Assembly (NCBI GenBank): GCA_037975125.1
Contig: CM075853.1
Span: 40,075,113-40,139,112 of the forward strand
Length of the DNA stretch: 64,000 nt
Direction: 5' to 3'
Source of the DNA: Latrodectus hesperus
Taxonomy: Eukaryota > Arthropoda > Arachnida > Araneae > Theridiidae
Below the pieces are notes generated by a model. That model did not search any database. It saw only the letters and a program-made list of their open reading frames with translations, and was not told the origin of the DNA. Of the stretch, positions 42,251 to 56,310 are shown piece by piece; position 1 is the first letter of the stretch, and each line of letters opens with the position of its first letter. The position numbers were made by a program, and so were the translations under genes.

Positions 42251-43080
42251 ATAGATTAACTTTCAAAATTTATTCCAGAGTTTGAAATTTAGACTTTTTC
42301 TTGCCATGAAAGAAACTTTCTTATGAGTTAATTGATCTAGCAAAATCAATTGGAAAAGACTAATTATTCCTCGAAAGATTAATATTCTTTAGTGAAGGTT
42401 ATTATTTGATATCTTTTTAATCCATTAGTTTATGGAGTTTAATTTGAAATTAGTGCTTTATTTAATTGTTAATAGTAAACAATGCAATTTGTATTTCCTT
42501 ATTACCATCTCATTGTTTTACATTCTTTACTTTAAGATTGTTGACCGTAGTAATTAATCTAAAGGACTGTTGAGACTGATAAATTTATGGGAGGTATCTG
42601 GTTCGATACTGACATATATTAAGACTATTGTACTTAGGAAACATGCATATCAAAACATATATATCTTTTAAAAGGCTGCTTACTTCTCAGTGGAGGGAAG
42701 GATAGAGATTAAAAGAGCAACCGGAAGCAGGAACGATAACGAAAATTCCTTCTATGACGATTAAACTGAAAGTTCGTATGCCTGCTAAAATATTAATAGA
42801 TGTTAAGATTTTATGCTGACATTTTCTACAGTTGGAAATTCATGAAAAGACATGAGTCATTTTTAACTTAAGTTTTATCAGTTGTAAAAAGAGGCAGAAA
42901 TGAAGCTTGCGGGTTACGATTTCATTCACTTAACTTCACATTAGTACTGCGAACATTGTCTTCAAATCTAATTTCTTCAAGGCTTGTGATCACAGTCACT
43001 AATAGAATCAGCCTAAATCATACTATGAAAAAAATGCAATTGTAGCTTTTGAATATAATTTTAACTACTGAAATTATAAC
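42251..43080. other. Non-genic DNA
   Basis: No ORF. A B-box-like ggttcgatactg at about 42600-42611 has no matching A box and is not called a tRNA or SINE. Confidence 0.4.
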
Positions 43081-43084
43081 AGAA

Positions 43085-43156
43085 CCCACGCATGCACGTA
43101 CGCAGGCGCACACAGACGCATACTCACGTACGCATACATGCACGCACGCACACACA
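43085..43156. repeat. Imperfect (CGCA)n/(CACG)n alternating purine-pyrimidine tract
   Basis: About 70 bases of degenerate CGCA, CACG, TACG and CACA units. It is a decayed tetranucleotide repeat, unusual here for being GC-rich. Long alternating purine-pyrimidine tracts can adopt Z-DNA; that is an inference from composition. The Cys/Val/Arg-rich minus-strand ORF across it is an artefact. Confidence 0.8.
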
Positions 43157-45040
43157 TTATCCATTTTATAGATATTGATAGACAGTATTATTTCATTCAT
43201 TGCGGTATGTGATATTATCAAACTTTCTTTGATATACTTTTTGATACTCTGAAATGATTTATATTACTTTTTATCGCTTTATTCTTTCATTTTTTATTTC
43301 ATGAGTAAATCTGTTCTCTAAGAGAATTGTTCAATGTTTGTGTTTTTTTTTATTGGTGATAAAAATATATTTTAGGAAATTTTTTACTATCTAATTTTTG
43401 AAAATACCTTAAAATAAATGTATTTATAACTATGCGTTAATTTCACAGCTGAAGTTTTCCTTTTCTTTTTATTTTCTTTATATTAATAATATAATTCTAA
43501 AAAATTGTCATTAAACTACATTAAATGTTAACAATAATTTGTTAGTAAATGAATTAAACATTAATTTTTTTTATTAGAAACCAATATAATAAATATGAAT
43601 AAGTTTTAATGTACTCTGAAGTTTAACTTAGACTTCAATGTTACCTTAAATGTAAAGATAATTTAAGCCTTTTTTATTCAAGCATTTTTTGGATCATTTC
43701 ACACTAACAATAAGAATTATTCAATATATTAAATACATTTCATTTCTTTTGCCGAAAACGAAATGAAAATAATTCTAGTTCTAACTGAATCATGAAATTT
43801 TCAAGAATCCAATGAATTTTATGTCCGTAACAAAATGACCATAAATATGGTCATTTTTAGTCTTCAAATTAATCAGTTTACAGCATCGTAATAAAGTTTT
43901 TCTCGTAAAGTCAACGATAGAGAATGCTTAGAAAGAAATCATCACAAGCAAGTGAAACAAGGTCATAAAATCTAAAGTAGTAAAAGGACTGATTGAGTTA
44001 AGTTAACAATTGGAATTAATCAATAAAATCATTCGTCATGATTAAAATTTTAAGAGTGATTTAGTATTAATAACTTAAATAGTATTAATTTTAACGATTT
44101 GAATATTTTTTAGACTAGATTCGATTTACATTGCAAAACACTTTTGGATAAACTATTTGTTGTTTATAACAGTAATGTGATGCGTAAAATAAAACACTTA
44201 TATTTTTTAATTTATGATATAAATTTACTGTAAAATACAGACCAATACTCATACTATCAGCTAGTGAGTAACTTCTTACATTTCAAGCAAATATATATTC
44301 ACAGCACAGAACTATATTTAATTATTCTCATTCTTTGTAAATATATCAGTAAGAAAATTTCGATAGATTCATCGCTTATGTAAAAATCATTTACATAAGC
44401 GATGATTTTTATTTTAAATTAAAAATTAAATCATTAAGGATTAATATTATGTGAATTTTTTGTTTACTTAAAGATTTGTTTTAGTATTCAGTTTTTAATA
44501 GGTTTAAATTTCTGAGTGTAAACATTTAACTCTCTTTTACTTCTTTATCTGAACTTTTTGCATGAAATTATTTTTTTGTATAAAATATAAACGTATTTTG
44601 ACTTCATATATTGAATAAATATTTATAATCAAATAAATTTGTCTTATTACTCTCACATATTAATGTTAATCTTGATATATATTTAAAAATTACTATAACA
44701 TGAAGAATTTTGTTTTAAAATAAAATCTAGAAAGTAGAATATAAAAACTTAAAAATTTTAAAAAAATTTTCTGATTCGCTTAAATTTTGACATACTACTG
44801 CTACAAAATGTTCAATTGATTTTTATATAAATTATTCGTAAGGCATCAGCATTAATGATTCCCATAAAAAATGCTTTTTTAGCATATTTGATCTACAATC
44901 GAAGAATTTCACTCATTAGAGGGAGATCATCATCATTTACAACATTAGGCTTTTTTCTCAGACATTTAACTGACTCTTCAAGGTATAGAAATCCCTTTAT
45001 AATGGGCATCTTTACAAACGACCTCACTCTGAATCGTAGC
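43157..45040. other. AT-rich non-genic DNA
   Basis: No supported gene. It contains a 12-bp hairpin at 43832-43857 with a 2-nt loop and a 16-bp hairpin at 44369-44405. Confidence 0.5.
44369..44405. repeat. Perfect 16-bp hairpin, 5-nt loop
   Basis: 44369-44384 is the exact reverse complement of 44390-44405. The stem contains a non-simple core (catcgcttatg). It is non-coding. Confidence 0.85.
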
Positions 45041-45330
45041 ACTTTGCTGCTTAAATAAATGTAGTTTGCATGGAAAACTTCCGCGCAAACAAAAGGTGCG
45101 TTAACCCCTCCACGCGTTGGGATTCCTGAAGTTTTGCTGCTTCTCATCCTCCGGACTGCGATGAAATAATGGCCGGAATTTGAGAGTGGGTGAACTTTCC
45201 TAATGCTTGCCGACATTATGTGAAATGGTATGCTATTTTTCTTAAAGAGCAGACATTTGCCGGTAACTCCCGCTACAAGCTGTATTTTGCATTTTCCGGG
45301 TAATTACTTTTCATTTAAACACCCCCATCT
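45041..45330. other. Higher-complexity, CpG-containing island
   Basis: Balanced composition with CpGs. The minus-strand ORF 44893-45216 (107 codons) spans it and the AT-rich DNA to its left but has no recognisable domain. A homeodomain-type gggtaattac lies at about 45298-45307. It is a candidate non-coding conserved element; an unrecognised minus-strand gene is less likely. Confidence 0.35.
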
Positions 45331-45633
45331 TATGTTTAGATGATGCAATAAAAGAATTCTGCTGTAATGTTGCAATGGAATGGAGTTAAACTGAAAATAG
45401 GTACCCTACCTTTAGCTGCTAAATTTACCACGGATTTGTTATTTTAAATTTAAAAGCGAAAACATGAAAACAAGTGAAATATTTCGTTCAAAATTTGCAT
45501 GATAATAGTAAGAAAATATACTTAGTTGTGAGTTTGATATTTTACTAATCGCTTTTGATTCTTTTGTGACTTTTTAAAACACTTGCTAAAATTTTTGTCT
45601 TGTAAATTTAATTTAAAATAGTTAACACTATAT

Positions 45634-45918
<285 letters not shown>

Positions 45919-45979
45919 AACATTTAAACTATATATTTATATTTTATAGACATATTTTGAATAAAATGGAAATGTTCCG

Positions 45980-45981
<2 letters not shown>

Positions 45982-46073
<92 letters not shown>
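45982..46073. repeat. (TA)n microsatellite with gtgtg tail
   Basis: Pure TA to about 46068, then a short gtgtg. It lies only about 60 bp from the end of the (CA)n/(TA)n array. Confidence 0.97.
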
Positions 46074-46429
46074 CAAAATTTATTCCAGAGAAAAAATATT
46101 TTAATATTAGAATTTCACAGTTTTTATTATCTGTGTAGAGCTGTTCCTGACTTTATAGTTTCATTAACAATATGATCTTAATAAAACATTTTATAAGTTA
46201 CGATAGTTGAAAAATATAATAAATAGTAAAATTTTCTATCTATAAATTATAAAATTTTGGTTAGTACAAATGGAAAACATCATGACATGCAAGAGTTTCA
46301 TTTATTTATGGAAATTTTCTACTGAGTGAGTATTTTATACAACGTATAATAAATTAAGAAAGTGATAACGATGCCATTATTTATGAATAAGTCATTTTAT
46401 GTAATAAATTCAAGTACCTTACGACAGTA

Positions 46430-46472
46430 ATATAAAAGACACTGTGGTATCGTGCCACAGTGTCTTTTATAT
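46430..46472. repeat. Perfect 18-bp hairpin, 7-nt loop
   Basis: 46430-46447 is the exact reverse complement of 46455-46472. The stem core gacactgtgg is not simple sequence. It is non-coding and is not a bacterial-type terminator in this eukaryotic context. Confidence 0.88.
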
Positions 46473-47950
46473 AAAATTGTCACTAATTACAAAGTCTATG
46501 AGGAATTTAAAATGCATTATTTTATATTGCATTCAAATTTAATATGCATTTTATGGTAAAAAGGGAATAAAAATTATGAGGTAGTTTTTATTTAACAATT
46601 TGTCTTCATATGTAGTTCTTAATATAGGTTCCTGAAGTTTTGCTCAATCCCATTTGTAACATTTTGGAGAACTATGCGATATCAGTAAATTCTGCGAGAA
46701 TTTGGAAGGTCTGTCATAACTCAAAAGGACAATTATGACATAGATCAACTAAGACATTATTTAATCGAAATTAATTACTTCTTTGAGGATGAAAATGTAT
46801 CTCTTTTCTGTATTGACATTCATTTCAATGCTTTCACATTTATTAAACCAGCATTTTTATCGTTTCTTGAAGTCTTGAAGTTGGTGTGCATAAAAATATT
46901 TTGCTCAAGAAAATATTACCATTAGTTTAATCAGATTCGCGTTGTTAATGATTTATTGCCAAAAGGGAGTGCCTATAATGAGTTTATGCAATTTTGTTGC
47001 GTTTGAAAAATTATTCTTTTCTTTCTTCTAAAAATAGACAGTAGTTTTTAAATCTCTGGGGAGTTTCTCTCTTCATATGATGCTTTTAAATTAAAATGCG
47101 ATGAGAAAACACTTTCTCTATAAGGATAATTATATAACTTCAAAATTGTGCTTGAGTGCAAGTAAATTAATACTAATTGGGTTCTGGAAGTATTTTTTTG
47201 CCTTCAATTTAGTTTTGTTTTCTCTTATGAGATATTTGGTGGCTTCAAGAAAAGAAAACTGATATGTTTTAGAGAAAATAAATTTTTTCTACCGAAAGAA
47301 TTTTTTAATTTGAATTTCATACTAATTGCATTATCGCATAATGTTGAATTTTTACATCTCTGAAATATAACTTAATCAAGAGTAAGTAGTAAATTTCATA
47401 TTATAAAAAATTTCTGGAAACATCCTTGTTTAGTTTTATATTGCTCTTATTTTGATGAATTCATTACTCTGATATAAATTTGAAACGATCATTTTATTAT
47501 ACAAAAGTAAAGTAATCAAAATAAGATATAAAATGAAGAAATTGTTTTTCACTTTTAGCTTGTTTCAAAAGAATATTAGTTTTTACTGTTTTTATGCAAT
47601 TTAGAAAAGTTCAAATTCTAAAGAAAAATTCTTTTACAGATCAACAAGAAATGCTTTTAATAGAAAACGTAATTTTGAGAATATTAAAATTTTTAATATT
47701 ATGTAAAGAGGAGCATAACTTATGGTGGCCATCTCAAATTTGTAATGAAACCGTTAAAATTTATATAATTTAACACACACGTATGTATGTATATATTTTT
47801 CTATCGATTGATATTCTAAAAGTACGTAAGAATACCAAATATTAATTCGAGAGGATTAAAAAATGGAAATAATTTTTTTACACACACAATAAATGTATGT
47901 GAAACAATTCTCTTGTAAATTTCCATAAGTTTTTAGCTCCCATAGTTTTT
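46473..47950. other. AT-rich non-genic DNA
   Basis: Nothing recognisable in either strand. Confidence 0.5.
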
Positions 47951-48193
47951 TTAAGCATTTTGTGTTTGTTTCAGAGTTATTTTTTATCTTTTTATTGAGG
48001 AGAAAATTCGTTTTAACACACTATTTTGATATTAAATTCACTGGTCTTTAGTAATACGCTAGTGAGATTGTGTTAAGCATTTTGTGTTTGTTTCAGAGTT
48101 ATTTTTTATCTTTTTATTGAGGAGAAAATTCGTTTTAACCCACTATTTTGATATTAAATTCACTGGTCTTTAGTAATACGCTAGTGAGATTGT
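47951..48193. repeat. 122-bp tandem duplication, nearly identical copies
   Basis: Unit 1 is 47951-48072 and unit 2 is 48073-48193. They differ by one substitution (acacact versus acccact) and one base at the end. The unit starts ttaagc, and the same six bases follow unit 2 at 48194-48199, as expected for unequal exchange or replication slippage between short repeats. Near identity implies a recent event, or a false duplication in the assembly. Confidence 0.95.
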
Positions 48194-48880
48194 TTAAGCA
48201 AAAATGATAATTGTAAACAAAAATGATAGCATTAGTATTACTTTGAACAATTTTTATTATAAAATATTATAACTGAAAGTTTTTATATACATTCTAACAA
48301 TAATTAAAATACATATAGTAAATTAATGCCGATATAAATGACGTTAGTTAAAAAGTTCGTAATATACTTCCTACTTTTACAATATTTCACTTGAATTTTT
48401 AATGTTAAATTTTAGCAGAGAAAGGAGTAAGATAAAATTGGTAATTGAAATATGGTAAATTCAATATAATTAATATACACTTTTTAATTTTCTAAAGATA
48501 TAAAATCAATAGAAATGTTTTTTTATTTTTATACAAATGCTTATATTTATTATTTATATTTAACTATTTTCTGATGTTGCTTTTCGCATTATGTTCTTTA
48601 GATATTGAATTTATTTAAGGGTTGTATATGAGGAAAATTAATGTAATTTTGTTTCCCTATAGTTGGGTTAGTAGAAAATTGTTGCGTACATCAGTACGAT
48701 AATTTCAACTGTAATATGTATCATCCCAATCATAATGTGTACATTAAGATAACTCTTTTGTTTTAAATTAATTTAATGTATCATTTCATCACATTACATT
48801 AAATGAAGTACATTGGTCAGAGACAAATTAATCTGTTTTTCAATGTCAAGCCCTTTGTGTGAACAGTACTATAGTAGAAT

Positions 48881-48957
48881 ATAGTAGAAAGAGTAGCTAG
48901 GTTACTTTTTGTAGTACTATATACTAAAAAAAGTAACCTAGCTACTCCTTCTACTAT
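48881..48957. repeat. 30-bp near-perfect hairpin, 17-nt loop
   Basis: 48881-48910 pairs with 48928-48957 at 29 of 30 positions; the exception would be a G-U or A-C pair depending on strand. The arm contains a non-simple core (gagtagctaggttac). Total length is about 77 nt. It is the longest hairpin in the window and within the size range of an animal pre-miRNA, but nothing else supports that. Confidence 0.88.
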
Positions 48958-49835
48958 TCATTAAATTTTAATTTACGCTTAAAATTAATTTTGATGGCTA
49001 AACTTTAACATTAAAAGAATTTTTTCTATGTTTCTAAGGCCTATCCCCCTTGAAATTCTATTATCAAAGAAACAACTATTATTAAGAAAAATGAAATTAA
49101 ATCTTTATAATAGTTTATCGCATAGATATTTTTTAATTTAAAGTTATTAGAATATTAAATATGTGAAAATAATAAAGAACAGGTTTGATGTTAAGCATAA
49201 TATAAAAGGAAAATGAAAGGGTTAAGAAAGGAATGACGATAAATATATGAGGAAGACATTAATAGACATTCAATACGGTTTGAAACCAAAGAGGGAAATT
49301 ATTTACCTATCAAAATATGTAAAAATATAATGCATTGAAGCAATTATTAATTTTCAAAAGAAAAATGCAATGAAATGGAATTTAAAGTTATTTTGCTTAC
49401 AAAACTTCGCGAAACATTTTTATGAACATGAAACCTAAACTGATAAATTTTCATCTGGTTATATTAATTTCCCCTTAGTTTAAATATTAGAAAAATTTAT
49501 AATTCAGCCAGTGAAATTTTCCTTTAATTTTTATTGAAATTTCCCTTATTTATAATAATTTAAAAAATGGAATATGCTTTCTAAAATGTTAATTAATTTT
49601 ATTTCAATATACCATTTTATGAAAGCAGTCGATTGTAGCACCGGAAAATCAAGCTCCAATCATGAAACAACCGAGTGTTGCTAGTAATACGATGATTTGA
49701 AATGTTATTTTGACGGCTTTTAAATTGAAATATTGTTAAGATAGCTTAAGATATTTTCCTAAAAGATAGAAATGAAATTGAAATAAAGGAAATAAAGCAT
49801 TTCGAACATTATTTACATTTTAAAACTTCTTTACA

Positions 49836-49894
49836 AAGAGAGTGAACATCACAATAAAAGTCGAAATGGCTTTTATTGTGATGTTCACTCTCTT
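49836..49894. repeat. Perfect 25-bp hairpin, 9-nt loop
   Basis: 49836-49860 is the exact reverse complement of 49870-49894. The arm gagagtgaacatcac is not simple sequence. It is non-coding, and pairing stops abruptly outside the arms. Confidence 0.9.
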
Positions 49895-50397
49895 ATTTAT
49901 TTAGAAACGTTTGTGATACCTATGAGCAAAATAACATTGTTTTACTACATTTATTAACAGGACAGAAAATACAAAAGATAATATCTAGAAAATATTTGAA
50001 CACATTTATTTGATGTGTTATTTCTAGAGAGATAGATTTCTAAAGATTTTACATATACATTTGGAAACTCCAATAAACTTTAATTATGTATTTTCTGATG
50101 TAAAATTTAAAATTGTCTGCTTCTTTTAATTTTGATATTTCGGTATCGGGTTCAGTAATTCAAAATTTATTCCTTGTAATATTTTTTTAATTTAAAGGGA
50201 GAAAATTTGAAAATTATTAAAATTAATGAACAATATTAATCAACATGAAGCTCATCAAAATTGTAACAGTAAGAAAGAAATCTTACAGTCCTTTTTTGGT
50301 ATTATCAATATATATACATTAAATATTCGATACATGTCTCAAAATAATTATAGATTTATCCCTCTCAAGTATTATATTTTATATATATATTAAAAAC

Positions 50398-50532
<135 letters not shown>

Positions 50533-50879
50533 GAGTTTTAGCTCATTGCTAATAGCTTTTAAGGTTGTTAAAAATATTATTCATATATACCGTTCATCTC
50601 TTCAGTGGGCCGATAAAATTGAAAATGAAGAGAAAGATTTTCAATTAAACTTTACATACGAACAAACTTTTATATTTTATTAGCGAATTTTTAAGTTTTT
50701 ATGCAAAATGTTACTTAATGTCTTACTTTTTAAAAAATATTATATTTAAACAAGTTAAACAAGGAAAAAATATTTTTAAGACCTTAAAGCTCAATGTATT
50801 TGTTTTTTACAAACAAAATAATTTTCTTTTTTAAATGAAGAATTATTAAGAATATTTTGAACATTCTTTTTTTAGCTTA

Positions 50880-51450
50880 ATCAAATAAAAGTATAAAGGA
50901 ACAACAAACTAAACTTTTCTATGTTTCTTGAAATTATGAAATAAAATACACCTATGCAATCTGCCAGCTTTTCGAAAATGATTATTCCAACATTTCGAAC
51001 ATTTTAATAAGCTCCCGACGAGACAGTAAGTTCTTTCGGAAATAAACAATAAAAACACGCTTCGAGGGAAAAGACTTTGTAGGAGACAAAAGAGCTGAAC
51101 TTGTTCCCAAAGAAGATGTTTGCGCAAAAATTGGCGTCATATTCATTAAAACTTTGGTGACCGCAAAATAACTTTTCTGTGGGAAGAACCTTTTCATTAT
51201 GATTTCCGTCCGTTGTCGATCTACTCTGAGGCAAAAGAAAAATGAAGTTTTTAATTAAAACAAGTTTCATGGTTCGATATCGCTACTGTTTTTTTTTATC
51301 CTTTCTTCTCCTTGTTCCTTATTCTTTTCCTACTTTTCCAGTTTAGGGAATTGTTTTAGCGCGGGCAAAGTGGTCGGGATTTTGACTGGAGCATTATTCA
51401 TTTTCATCATTGACAGCTGCTGGAAGCTGCTTTGGGGAATCTCTGCAAAT
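50880..51450. other. Higher-complexity island
   Basis: Balanced composition. Three overlapping minus-strand ORFs (50909-51127, 50982-51197, 51004-51270) have no recognisable domain. A strong polypyrimidine-AG string at 51290-51341 looks like a 3' splice site but leads into no recognisable exon. A homeodomain-type tttttaattaaaac lies at about 51248-51261. It may be regulatory. Confidence 0.35.
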
Positions 51451-52099
51451 TTTATTTTAATAATGCTAGTATTTTTGTGGAAAAGAAAAATATTCTTTAT
51501 ATATATATTTCGTATTACTACAAGATAAATATTTTTCTATACATGAAATTATGGTATTAAATAAAAGATTTAAATTATAAAATTGACTGAAACAGGAAGC
51601 ATATATATAAGTTAAAGGGACTTTTTAAAATAACGAGAATAATCTTCTTATGAACTAAACATACGGAATTTTTAAATTTTTTTTTATATGCATCTGAACC
51701 ATATTATATAATGAAGTTGTTATTGTTATCTACGTAAAATAAACAGGAAAAGTATATCCACTTTGAATTATTTCTGATAATTGTATTTTTTTCCATCACT
51801 GAATCCATAAATCTTTTCTCTTTAAAAACTTGCCTGTGGTATTCTATTTAAAATAAATGTAACTAATTTCATATTATTAATGTAAATTTTCTTGTTTACC
51901 CTTCATAAAATAAAATGCAGCATTTAATTGGATATGAGTGTTGAATATATTTTGTAATATATGTATTGATTCATGTATTCAATAGAAAAAATTTAGTCTC
52001 CAATCACATTTTATTTTACTTCACCCAATTACCAATTTGTAAAATAAAATCTTGACTGAACTCTTACAATTTTATTCTTACATTTCATATAGCTAAATG

Positions 52100-52123
52100 T
52101 TTTTTTTTTTTTTTTTTTTTTTT
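52100..52123. repeat. Poly-T run, 24 nt
   Basis: An uninterrupted T24. It could be the reverse complement of a retroposon A-tail, but no element body is recognisable to its right before the (TA)n array. Confidence 0.9.
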
Positions 52124-52170
52124 GTAATTTGATGAATAGATTTCTAAAAATGTACGTGTGAATTTTCCCT

Positions 52171-52174
<4 letters not shown>

Positions 52175-52253
<79 letters not shown>
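52175..52253. repeat. (TA)n microsatellite, left flank of the Tc1 element
   Basis: Pure TA ending five bases before the left terminal inverted repeat. It continues as TA-type repeat on the far side of the transposon, so the element sits inside an array. Confidence 0.97.
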
Positions 52254-52258
<5 letters not shown>

Positions 52259-52278
52259 CTGCTGGACAATTGCTAAGG
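52259..52278 (+). repeat. Left terminal inverted repeat of the Tc1-like element
   Basis: Perfect complement of 53771-53790. Transposase binding sites in Tc1 elements lie in or just inside the TIRs. Confidence 0.95.
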
Positions 52279-52503
52279 ACCGATAACACTATCATCCATA
52301 GCAATCACAAAATGAAAGGAAGCAAAATGTGGAAAATTAGAATAAGTGCGGGATATAGTAAGAAATATGCTTATGCAAATTTTTTTTCCACGTCTGTTCA
52401 TCACGTGATAGAGTTCACAAGAGCTTTAAAGGTTTTGACGCGTGTGGACAATTGTTGTTTCAAGTCAAAGTTTTATTTAACAGATGAACTTGAAATTTTT
52501 GGC

Positions 52504-53536
52504 ATGTTTTCCCGACATCACTTAGGTGATTTTATGCGTGGTTGAATTATTGGAAAGATCGAAGAAGGGCGAATAATAACAGATGTTGCCAGGGAGTTCG
52601 ATATCGCTCACAACGTTGTTTCACGGCTGTGGAAGTCATTTAAGACTACTGGAATGTGTAGTAGGCGGCACGAGGAAGGTCGTGTTAGAAGTACGACGCC
52701 TGCAGAAGACATATATTTTGTCCTATCAGCAAAAAGGAACAGGCGCACCACAGCTCACAGGTGGCAAATCAGTTTCTTGCTGCTTCAGGAAAGCAGATCT
52801 CCCGAAAAACTGTTGCCAGACGTTTGAAGGGAATAGGACTATACGCCCACGGACCTGTTGTGTGTGTGTCCCATTGACCAGACAGCACCGTACTACCCGT
52901 TTGCATTGATGTCGTGAGCATCGCAATTGGACTAAACAGGACTGGGCATGCATACTATTCTCAAATGAGAGTAGGTTCTGTCTGTCATCGGATTGTAGAC
53001 GCCAACTGATCTGGCGCGAGCGTGGTACTGCTTATCGTCCAGAAAATATCCAGGAAAGGGACCGATATCCGACATGCAGTGCCATGGTGTGGGCCGGCAT
53101 CATGATCAATGGCCGCACGCCCCTACATGTGGTTGCGAATGAGACTATGACGGGCCAACTATACATTAATACAGTTCTACTTCCTCATGTTCGTCTTTTC
53201 CGTTATGTTGTCGGTGATAAATTTATTTTTATGGACGACAACGCAACATGTCATCGAACACTCGCTGTTCAGGATTGTCTAGACAGCGAGGGTATTAAAC
53301 GCCTTGCATGGCCATCACGTTCTCTAGATCTAAACCCCATTGAAAATGTGGGGGATGCTTTGGGGAGCCAATTTGCTGGTCCAAACTATCCTCCGACAAA
53401 CAAGAACATCCTCATCCGTGCACTCCCAGAGGAATGGGATAAATTGCCTCAACAGCTGCTGGATAATGTTGTGCAAAGTATGATACGACGTGTGGAATGT
53501 TGCATCACATTCCACGGTGGACATATCCCATATTGA
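52504..53536 (+). pseudogene. Tc1-like DD34E transposase pseudogene
   Basis: It would encode about 340 residues. The start at 52504 is chosen because the family-like RHHLGDF follows it. The N-terminus carries a helix-turn-helix DNA-binding region (EEGRIITDVAREFDIAHNVV). Breaks seen: TGA at 52543-52545; a one-base loss near 52759; a two-base gain in a TG run near 52860-52870; TGA at 52907-52909. The first catalytic Asp position reads Asn (FSNESRF, codon 52964-52966). The second Asp (MDDN, codon 53237-53239) and the Glu (NPIE, codon 53342-53344) remain, with 34 residues between them. A usual Trp after NPIENV is Gly. The last 150 codons (53084-53536) are still open. It is inactive. Confidence 0.93.
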
Positions 53537-53770
53537 TACCTTTCTTCAAGGTGCCTACTGACTTTTAGATGCATTGTTCCATTTTTCCGTAAGCAGCATC
53601 AAATGAACATTTTTTTCTTTCAGATGTTTCACAGCTTTTGTACTTTCCAGAACAATAAATATTCTTTATTCTCATGTCTGAACAGTGTGGCAACTATATT
53701 TTATCCTACTCGGCCTCATGTGTCTCGCTTAATGATATGCTACATTGCAATTTGTGATCCGTCCTTACGC

Positions 53771-53790
53771 CCTTAGCAATTGTCCAGCAG
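53771..53790 (-). repeat. Right terminal inverted repeat of the Tc1-like element
   Basis: Exact complement of 52259-52278, followed directly by TA. Confidence 0.95.
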
Positions 53791-56276
<2,486 letters not shown>

Positions 56277-56310
56277 GATTTAGACAATATAATAATATAT
56301 TGTCTAAATC
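56277..56310. repeat. Perfect 15-bp hairpin, 4-nt loop
   Basis: 56277-56291 pairs exactly with 56296-56310 (gatttagacaatat-type arm). It is non-coding. Confidence 0.8.

Larger units (their letters stand above)
52259..53790 (+). mobile_element. Tc1-like DNA transposon, 20-bp TIRs intact, transposase dead
   Basis: A 1.53-kb cut-and-paste transposon of the IS630-Tc1-mariner superfamily. The termini ctgctggacaattgctaagg (52259-52278) and its exact complement (53771-53790) are perfect 20-bp inverted repeats. TA follows immediately on the right (53791-53792), as expected for TA target duplication. On the left five extra bases (aactg) separate the nearest TA (52252-52253) from the repeat, probably a small slippage involving the CTG unit. 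The single transposase gene is on the plus strand. Length is normal for the family. The insertion lies within TA-rich simple sequence. Confidence 0.95.

Noticed and set aside
42598..42613. B-box-like ggttcgatactg
   Set aside because: No A box upstream and no target duplication.
44893..45216. 107-codon minus-strand ORF as a gene
   Set aside because: No domain is recognised, it overlaps a plus-strand ORF, and half of it lies in ordinary AT-rich DNA.
46430..46472. Rho-independent-type terminator
   Set aside because: The context is a eukaryotic gene desert with no upstream gene; it is treated as an inverted repeat.
47951..48193. CRISPR-like or satellite array
   Set aside because: Only two units, directly abutting with no spacers; a simple tandem duplication explains it.
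52583..52909. 108-codon plus-strand ORF in the Tc1 element
   Set aside because: Most of it is a wrong-frame shadow of the transposase; only the last part is in the true frame after a frameshift.
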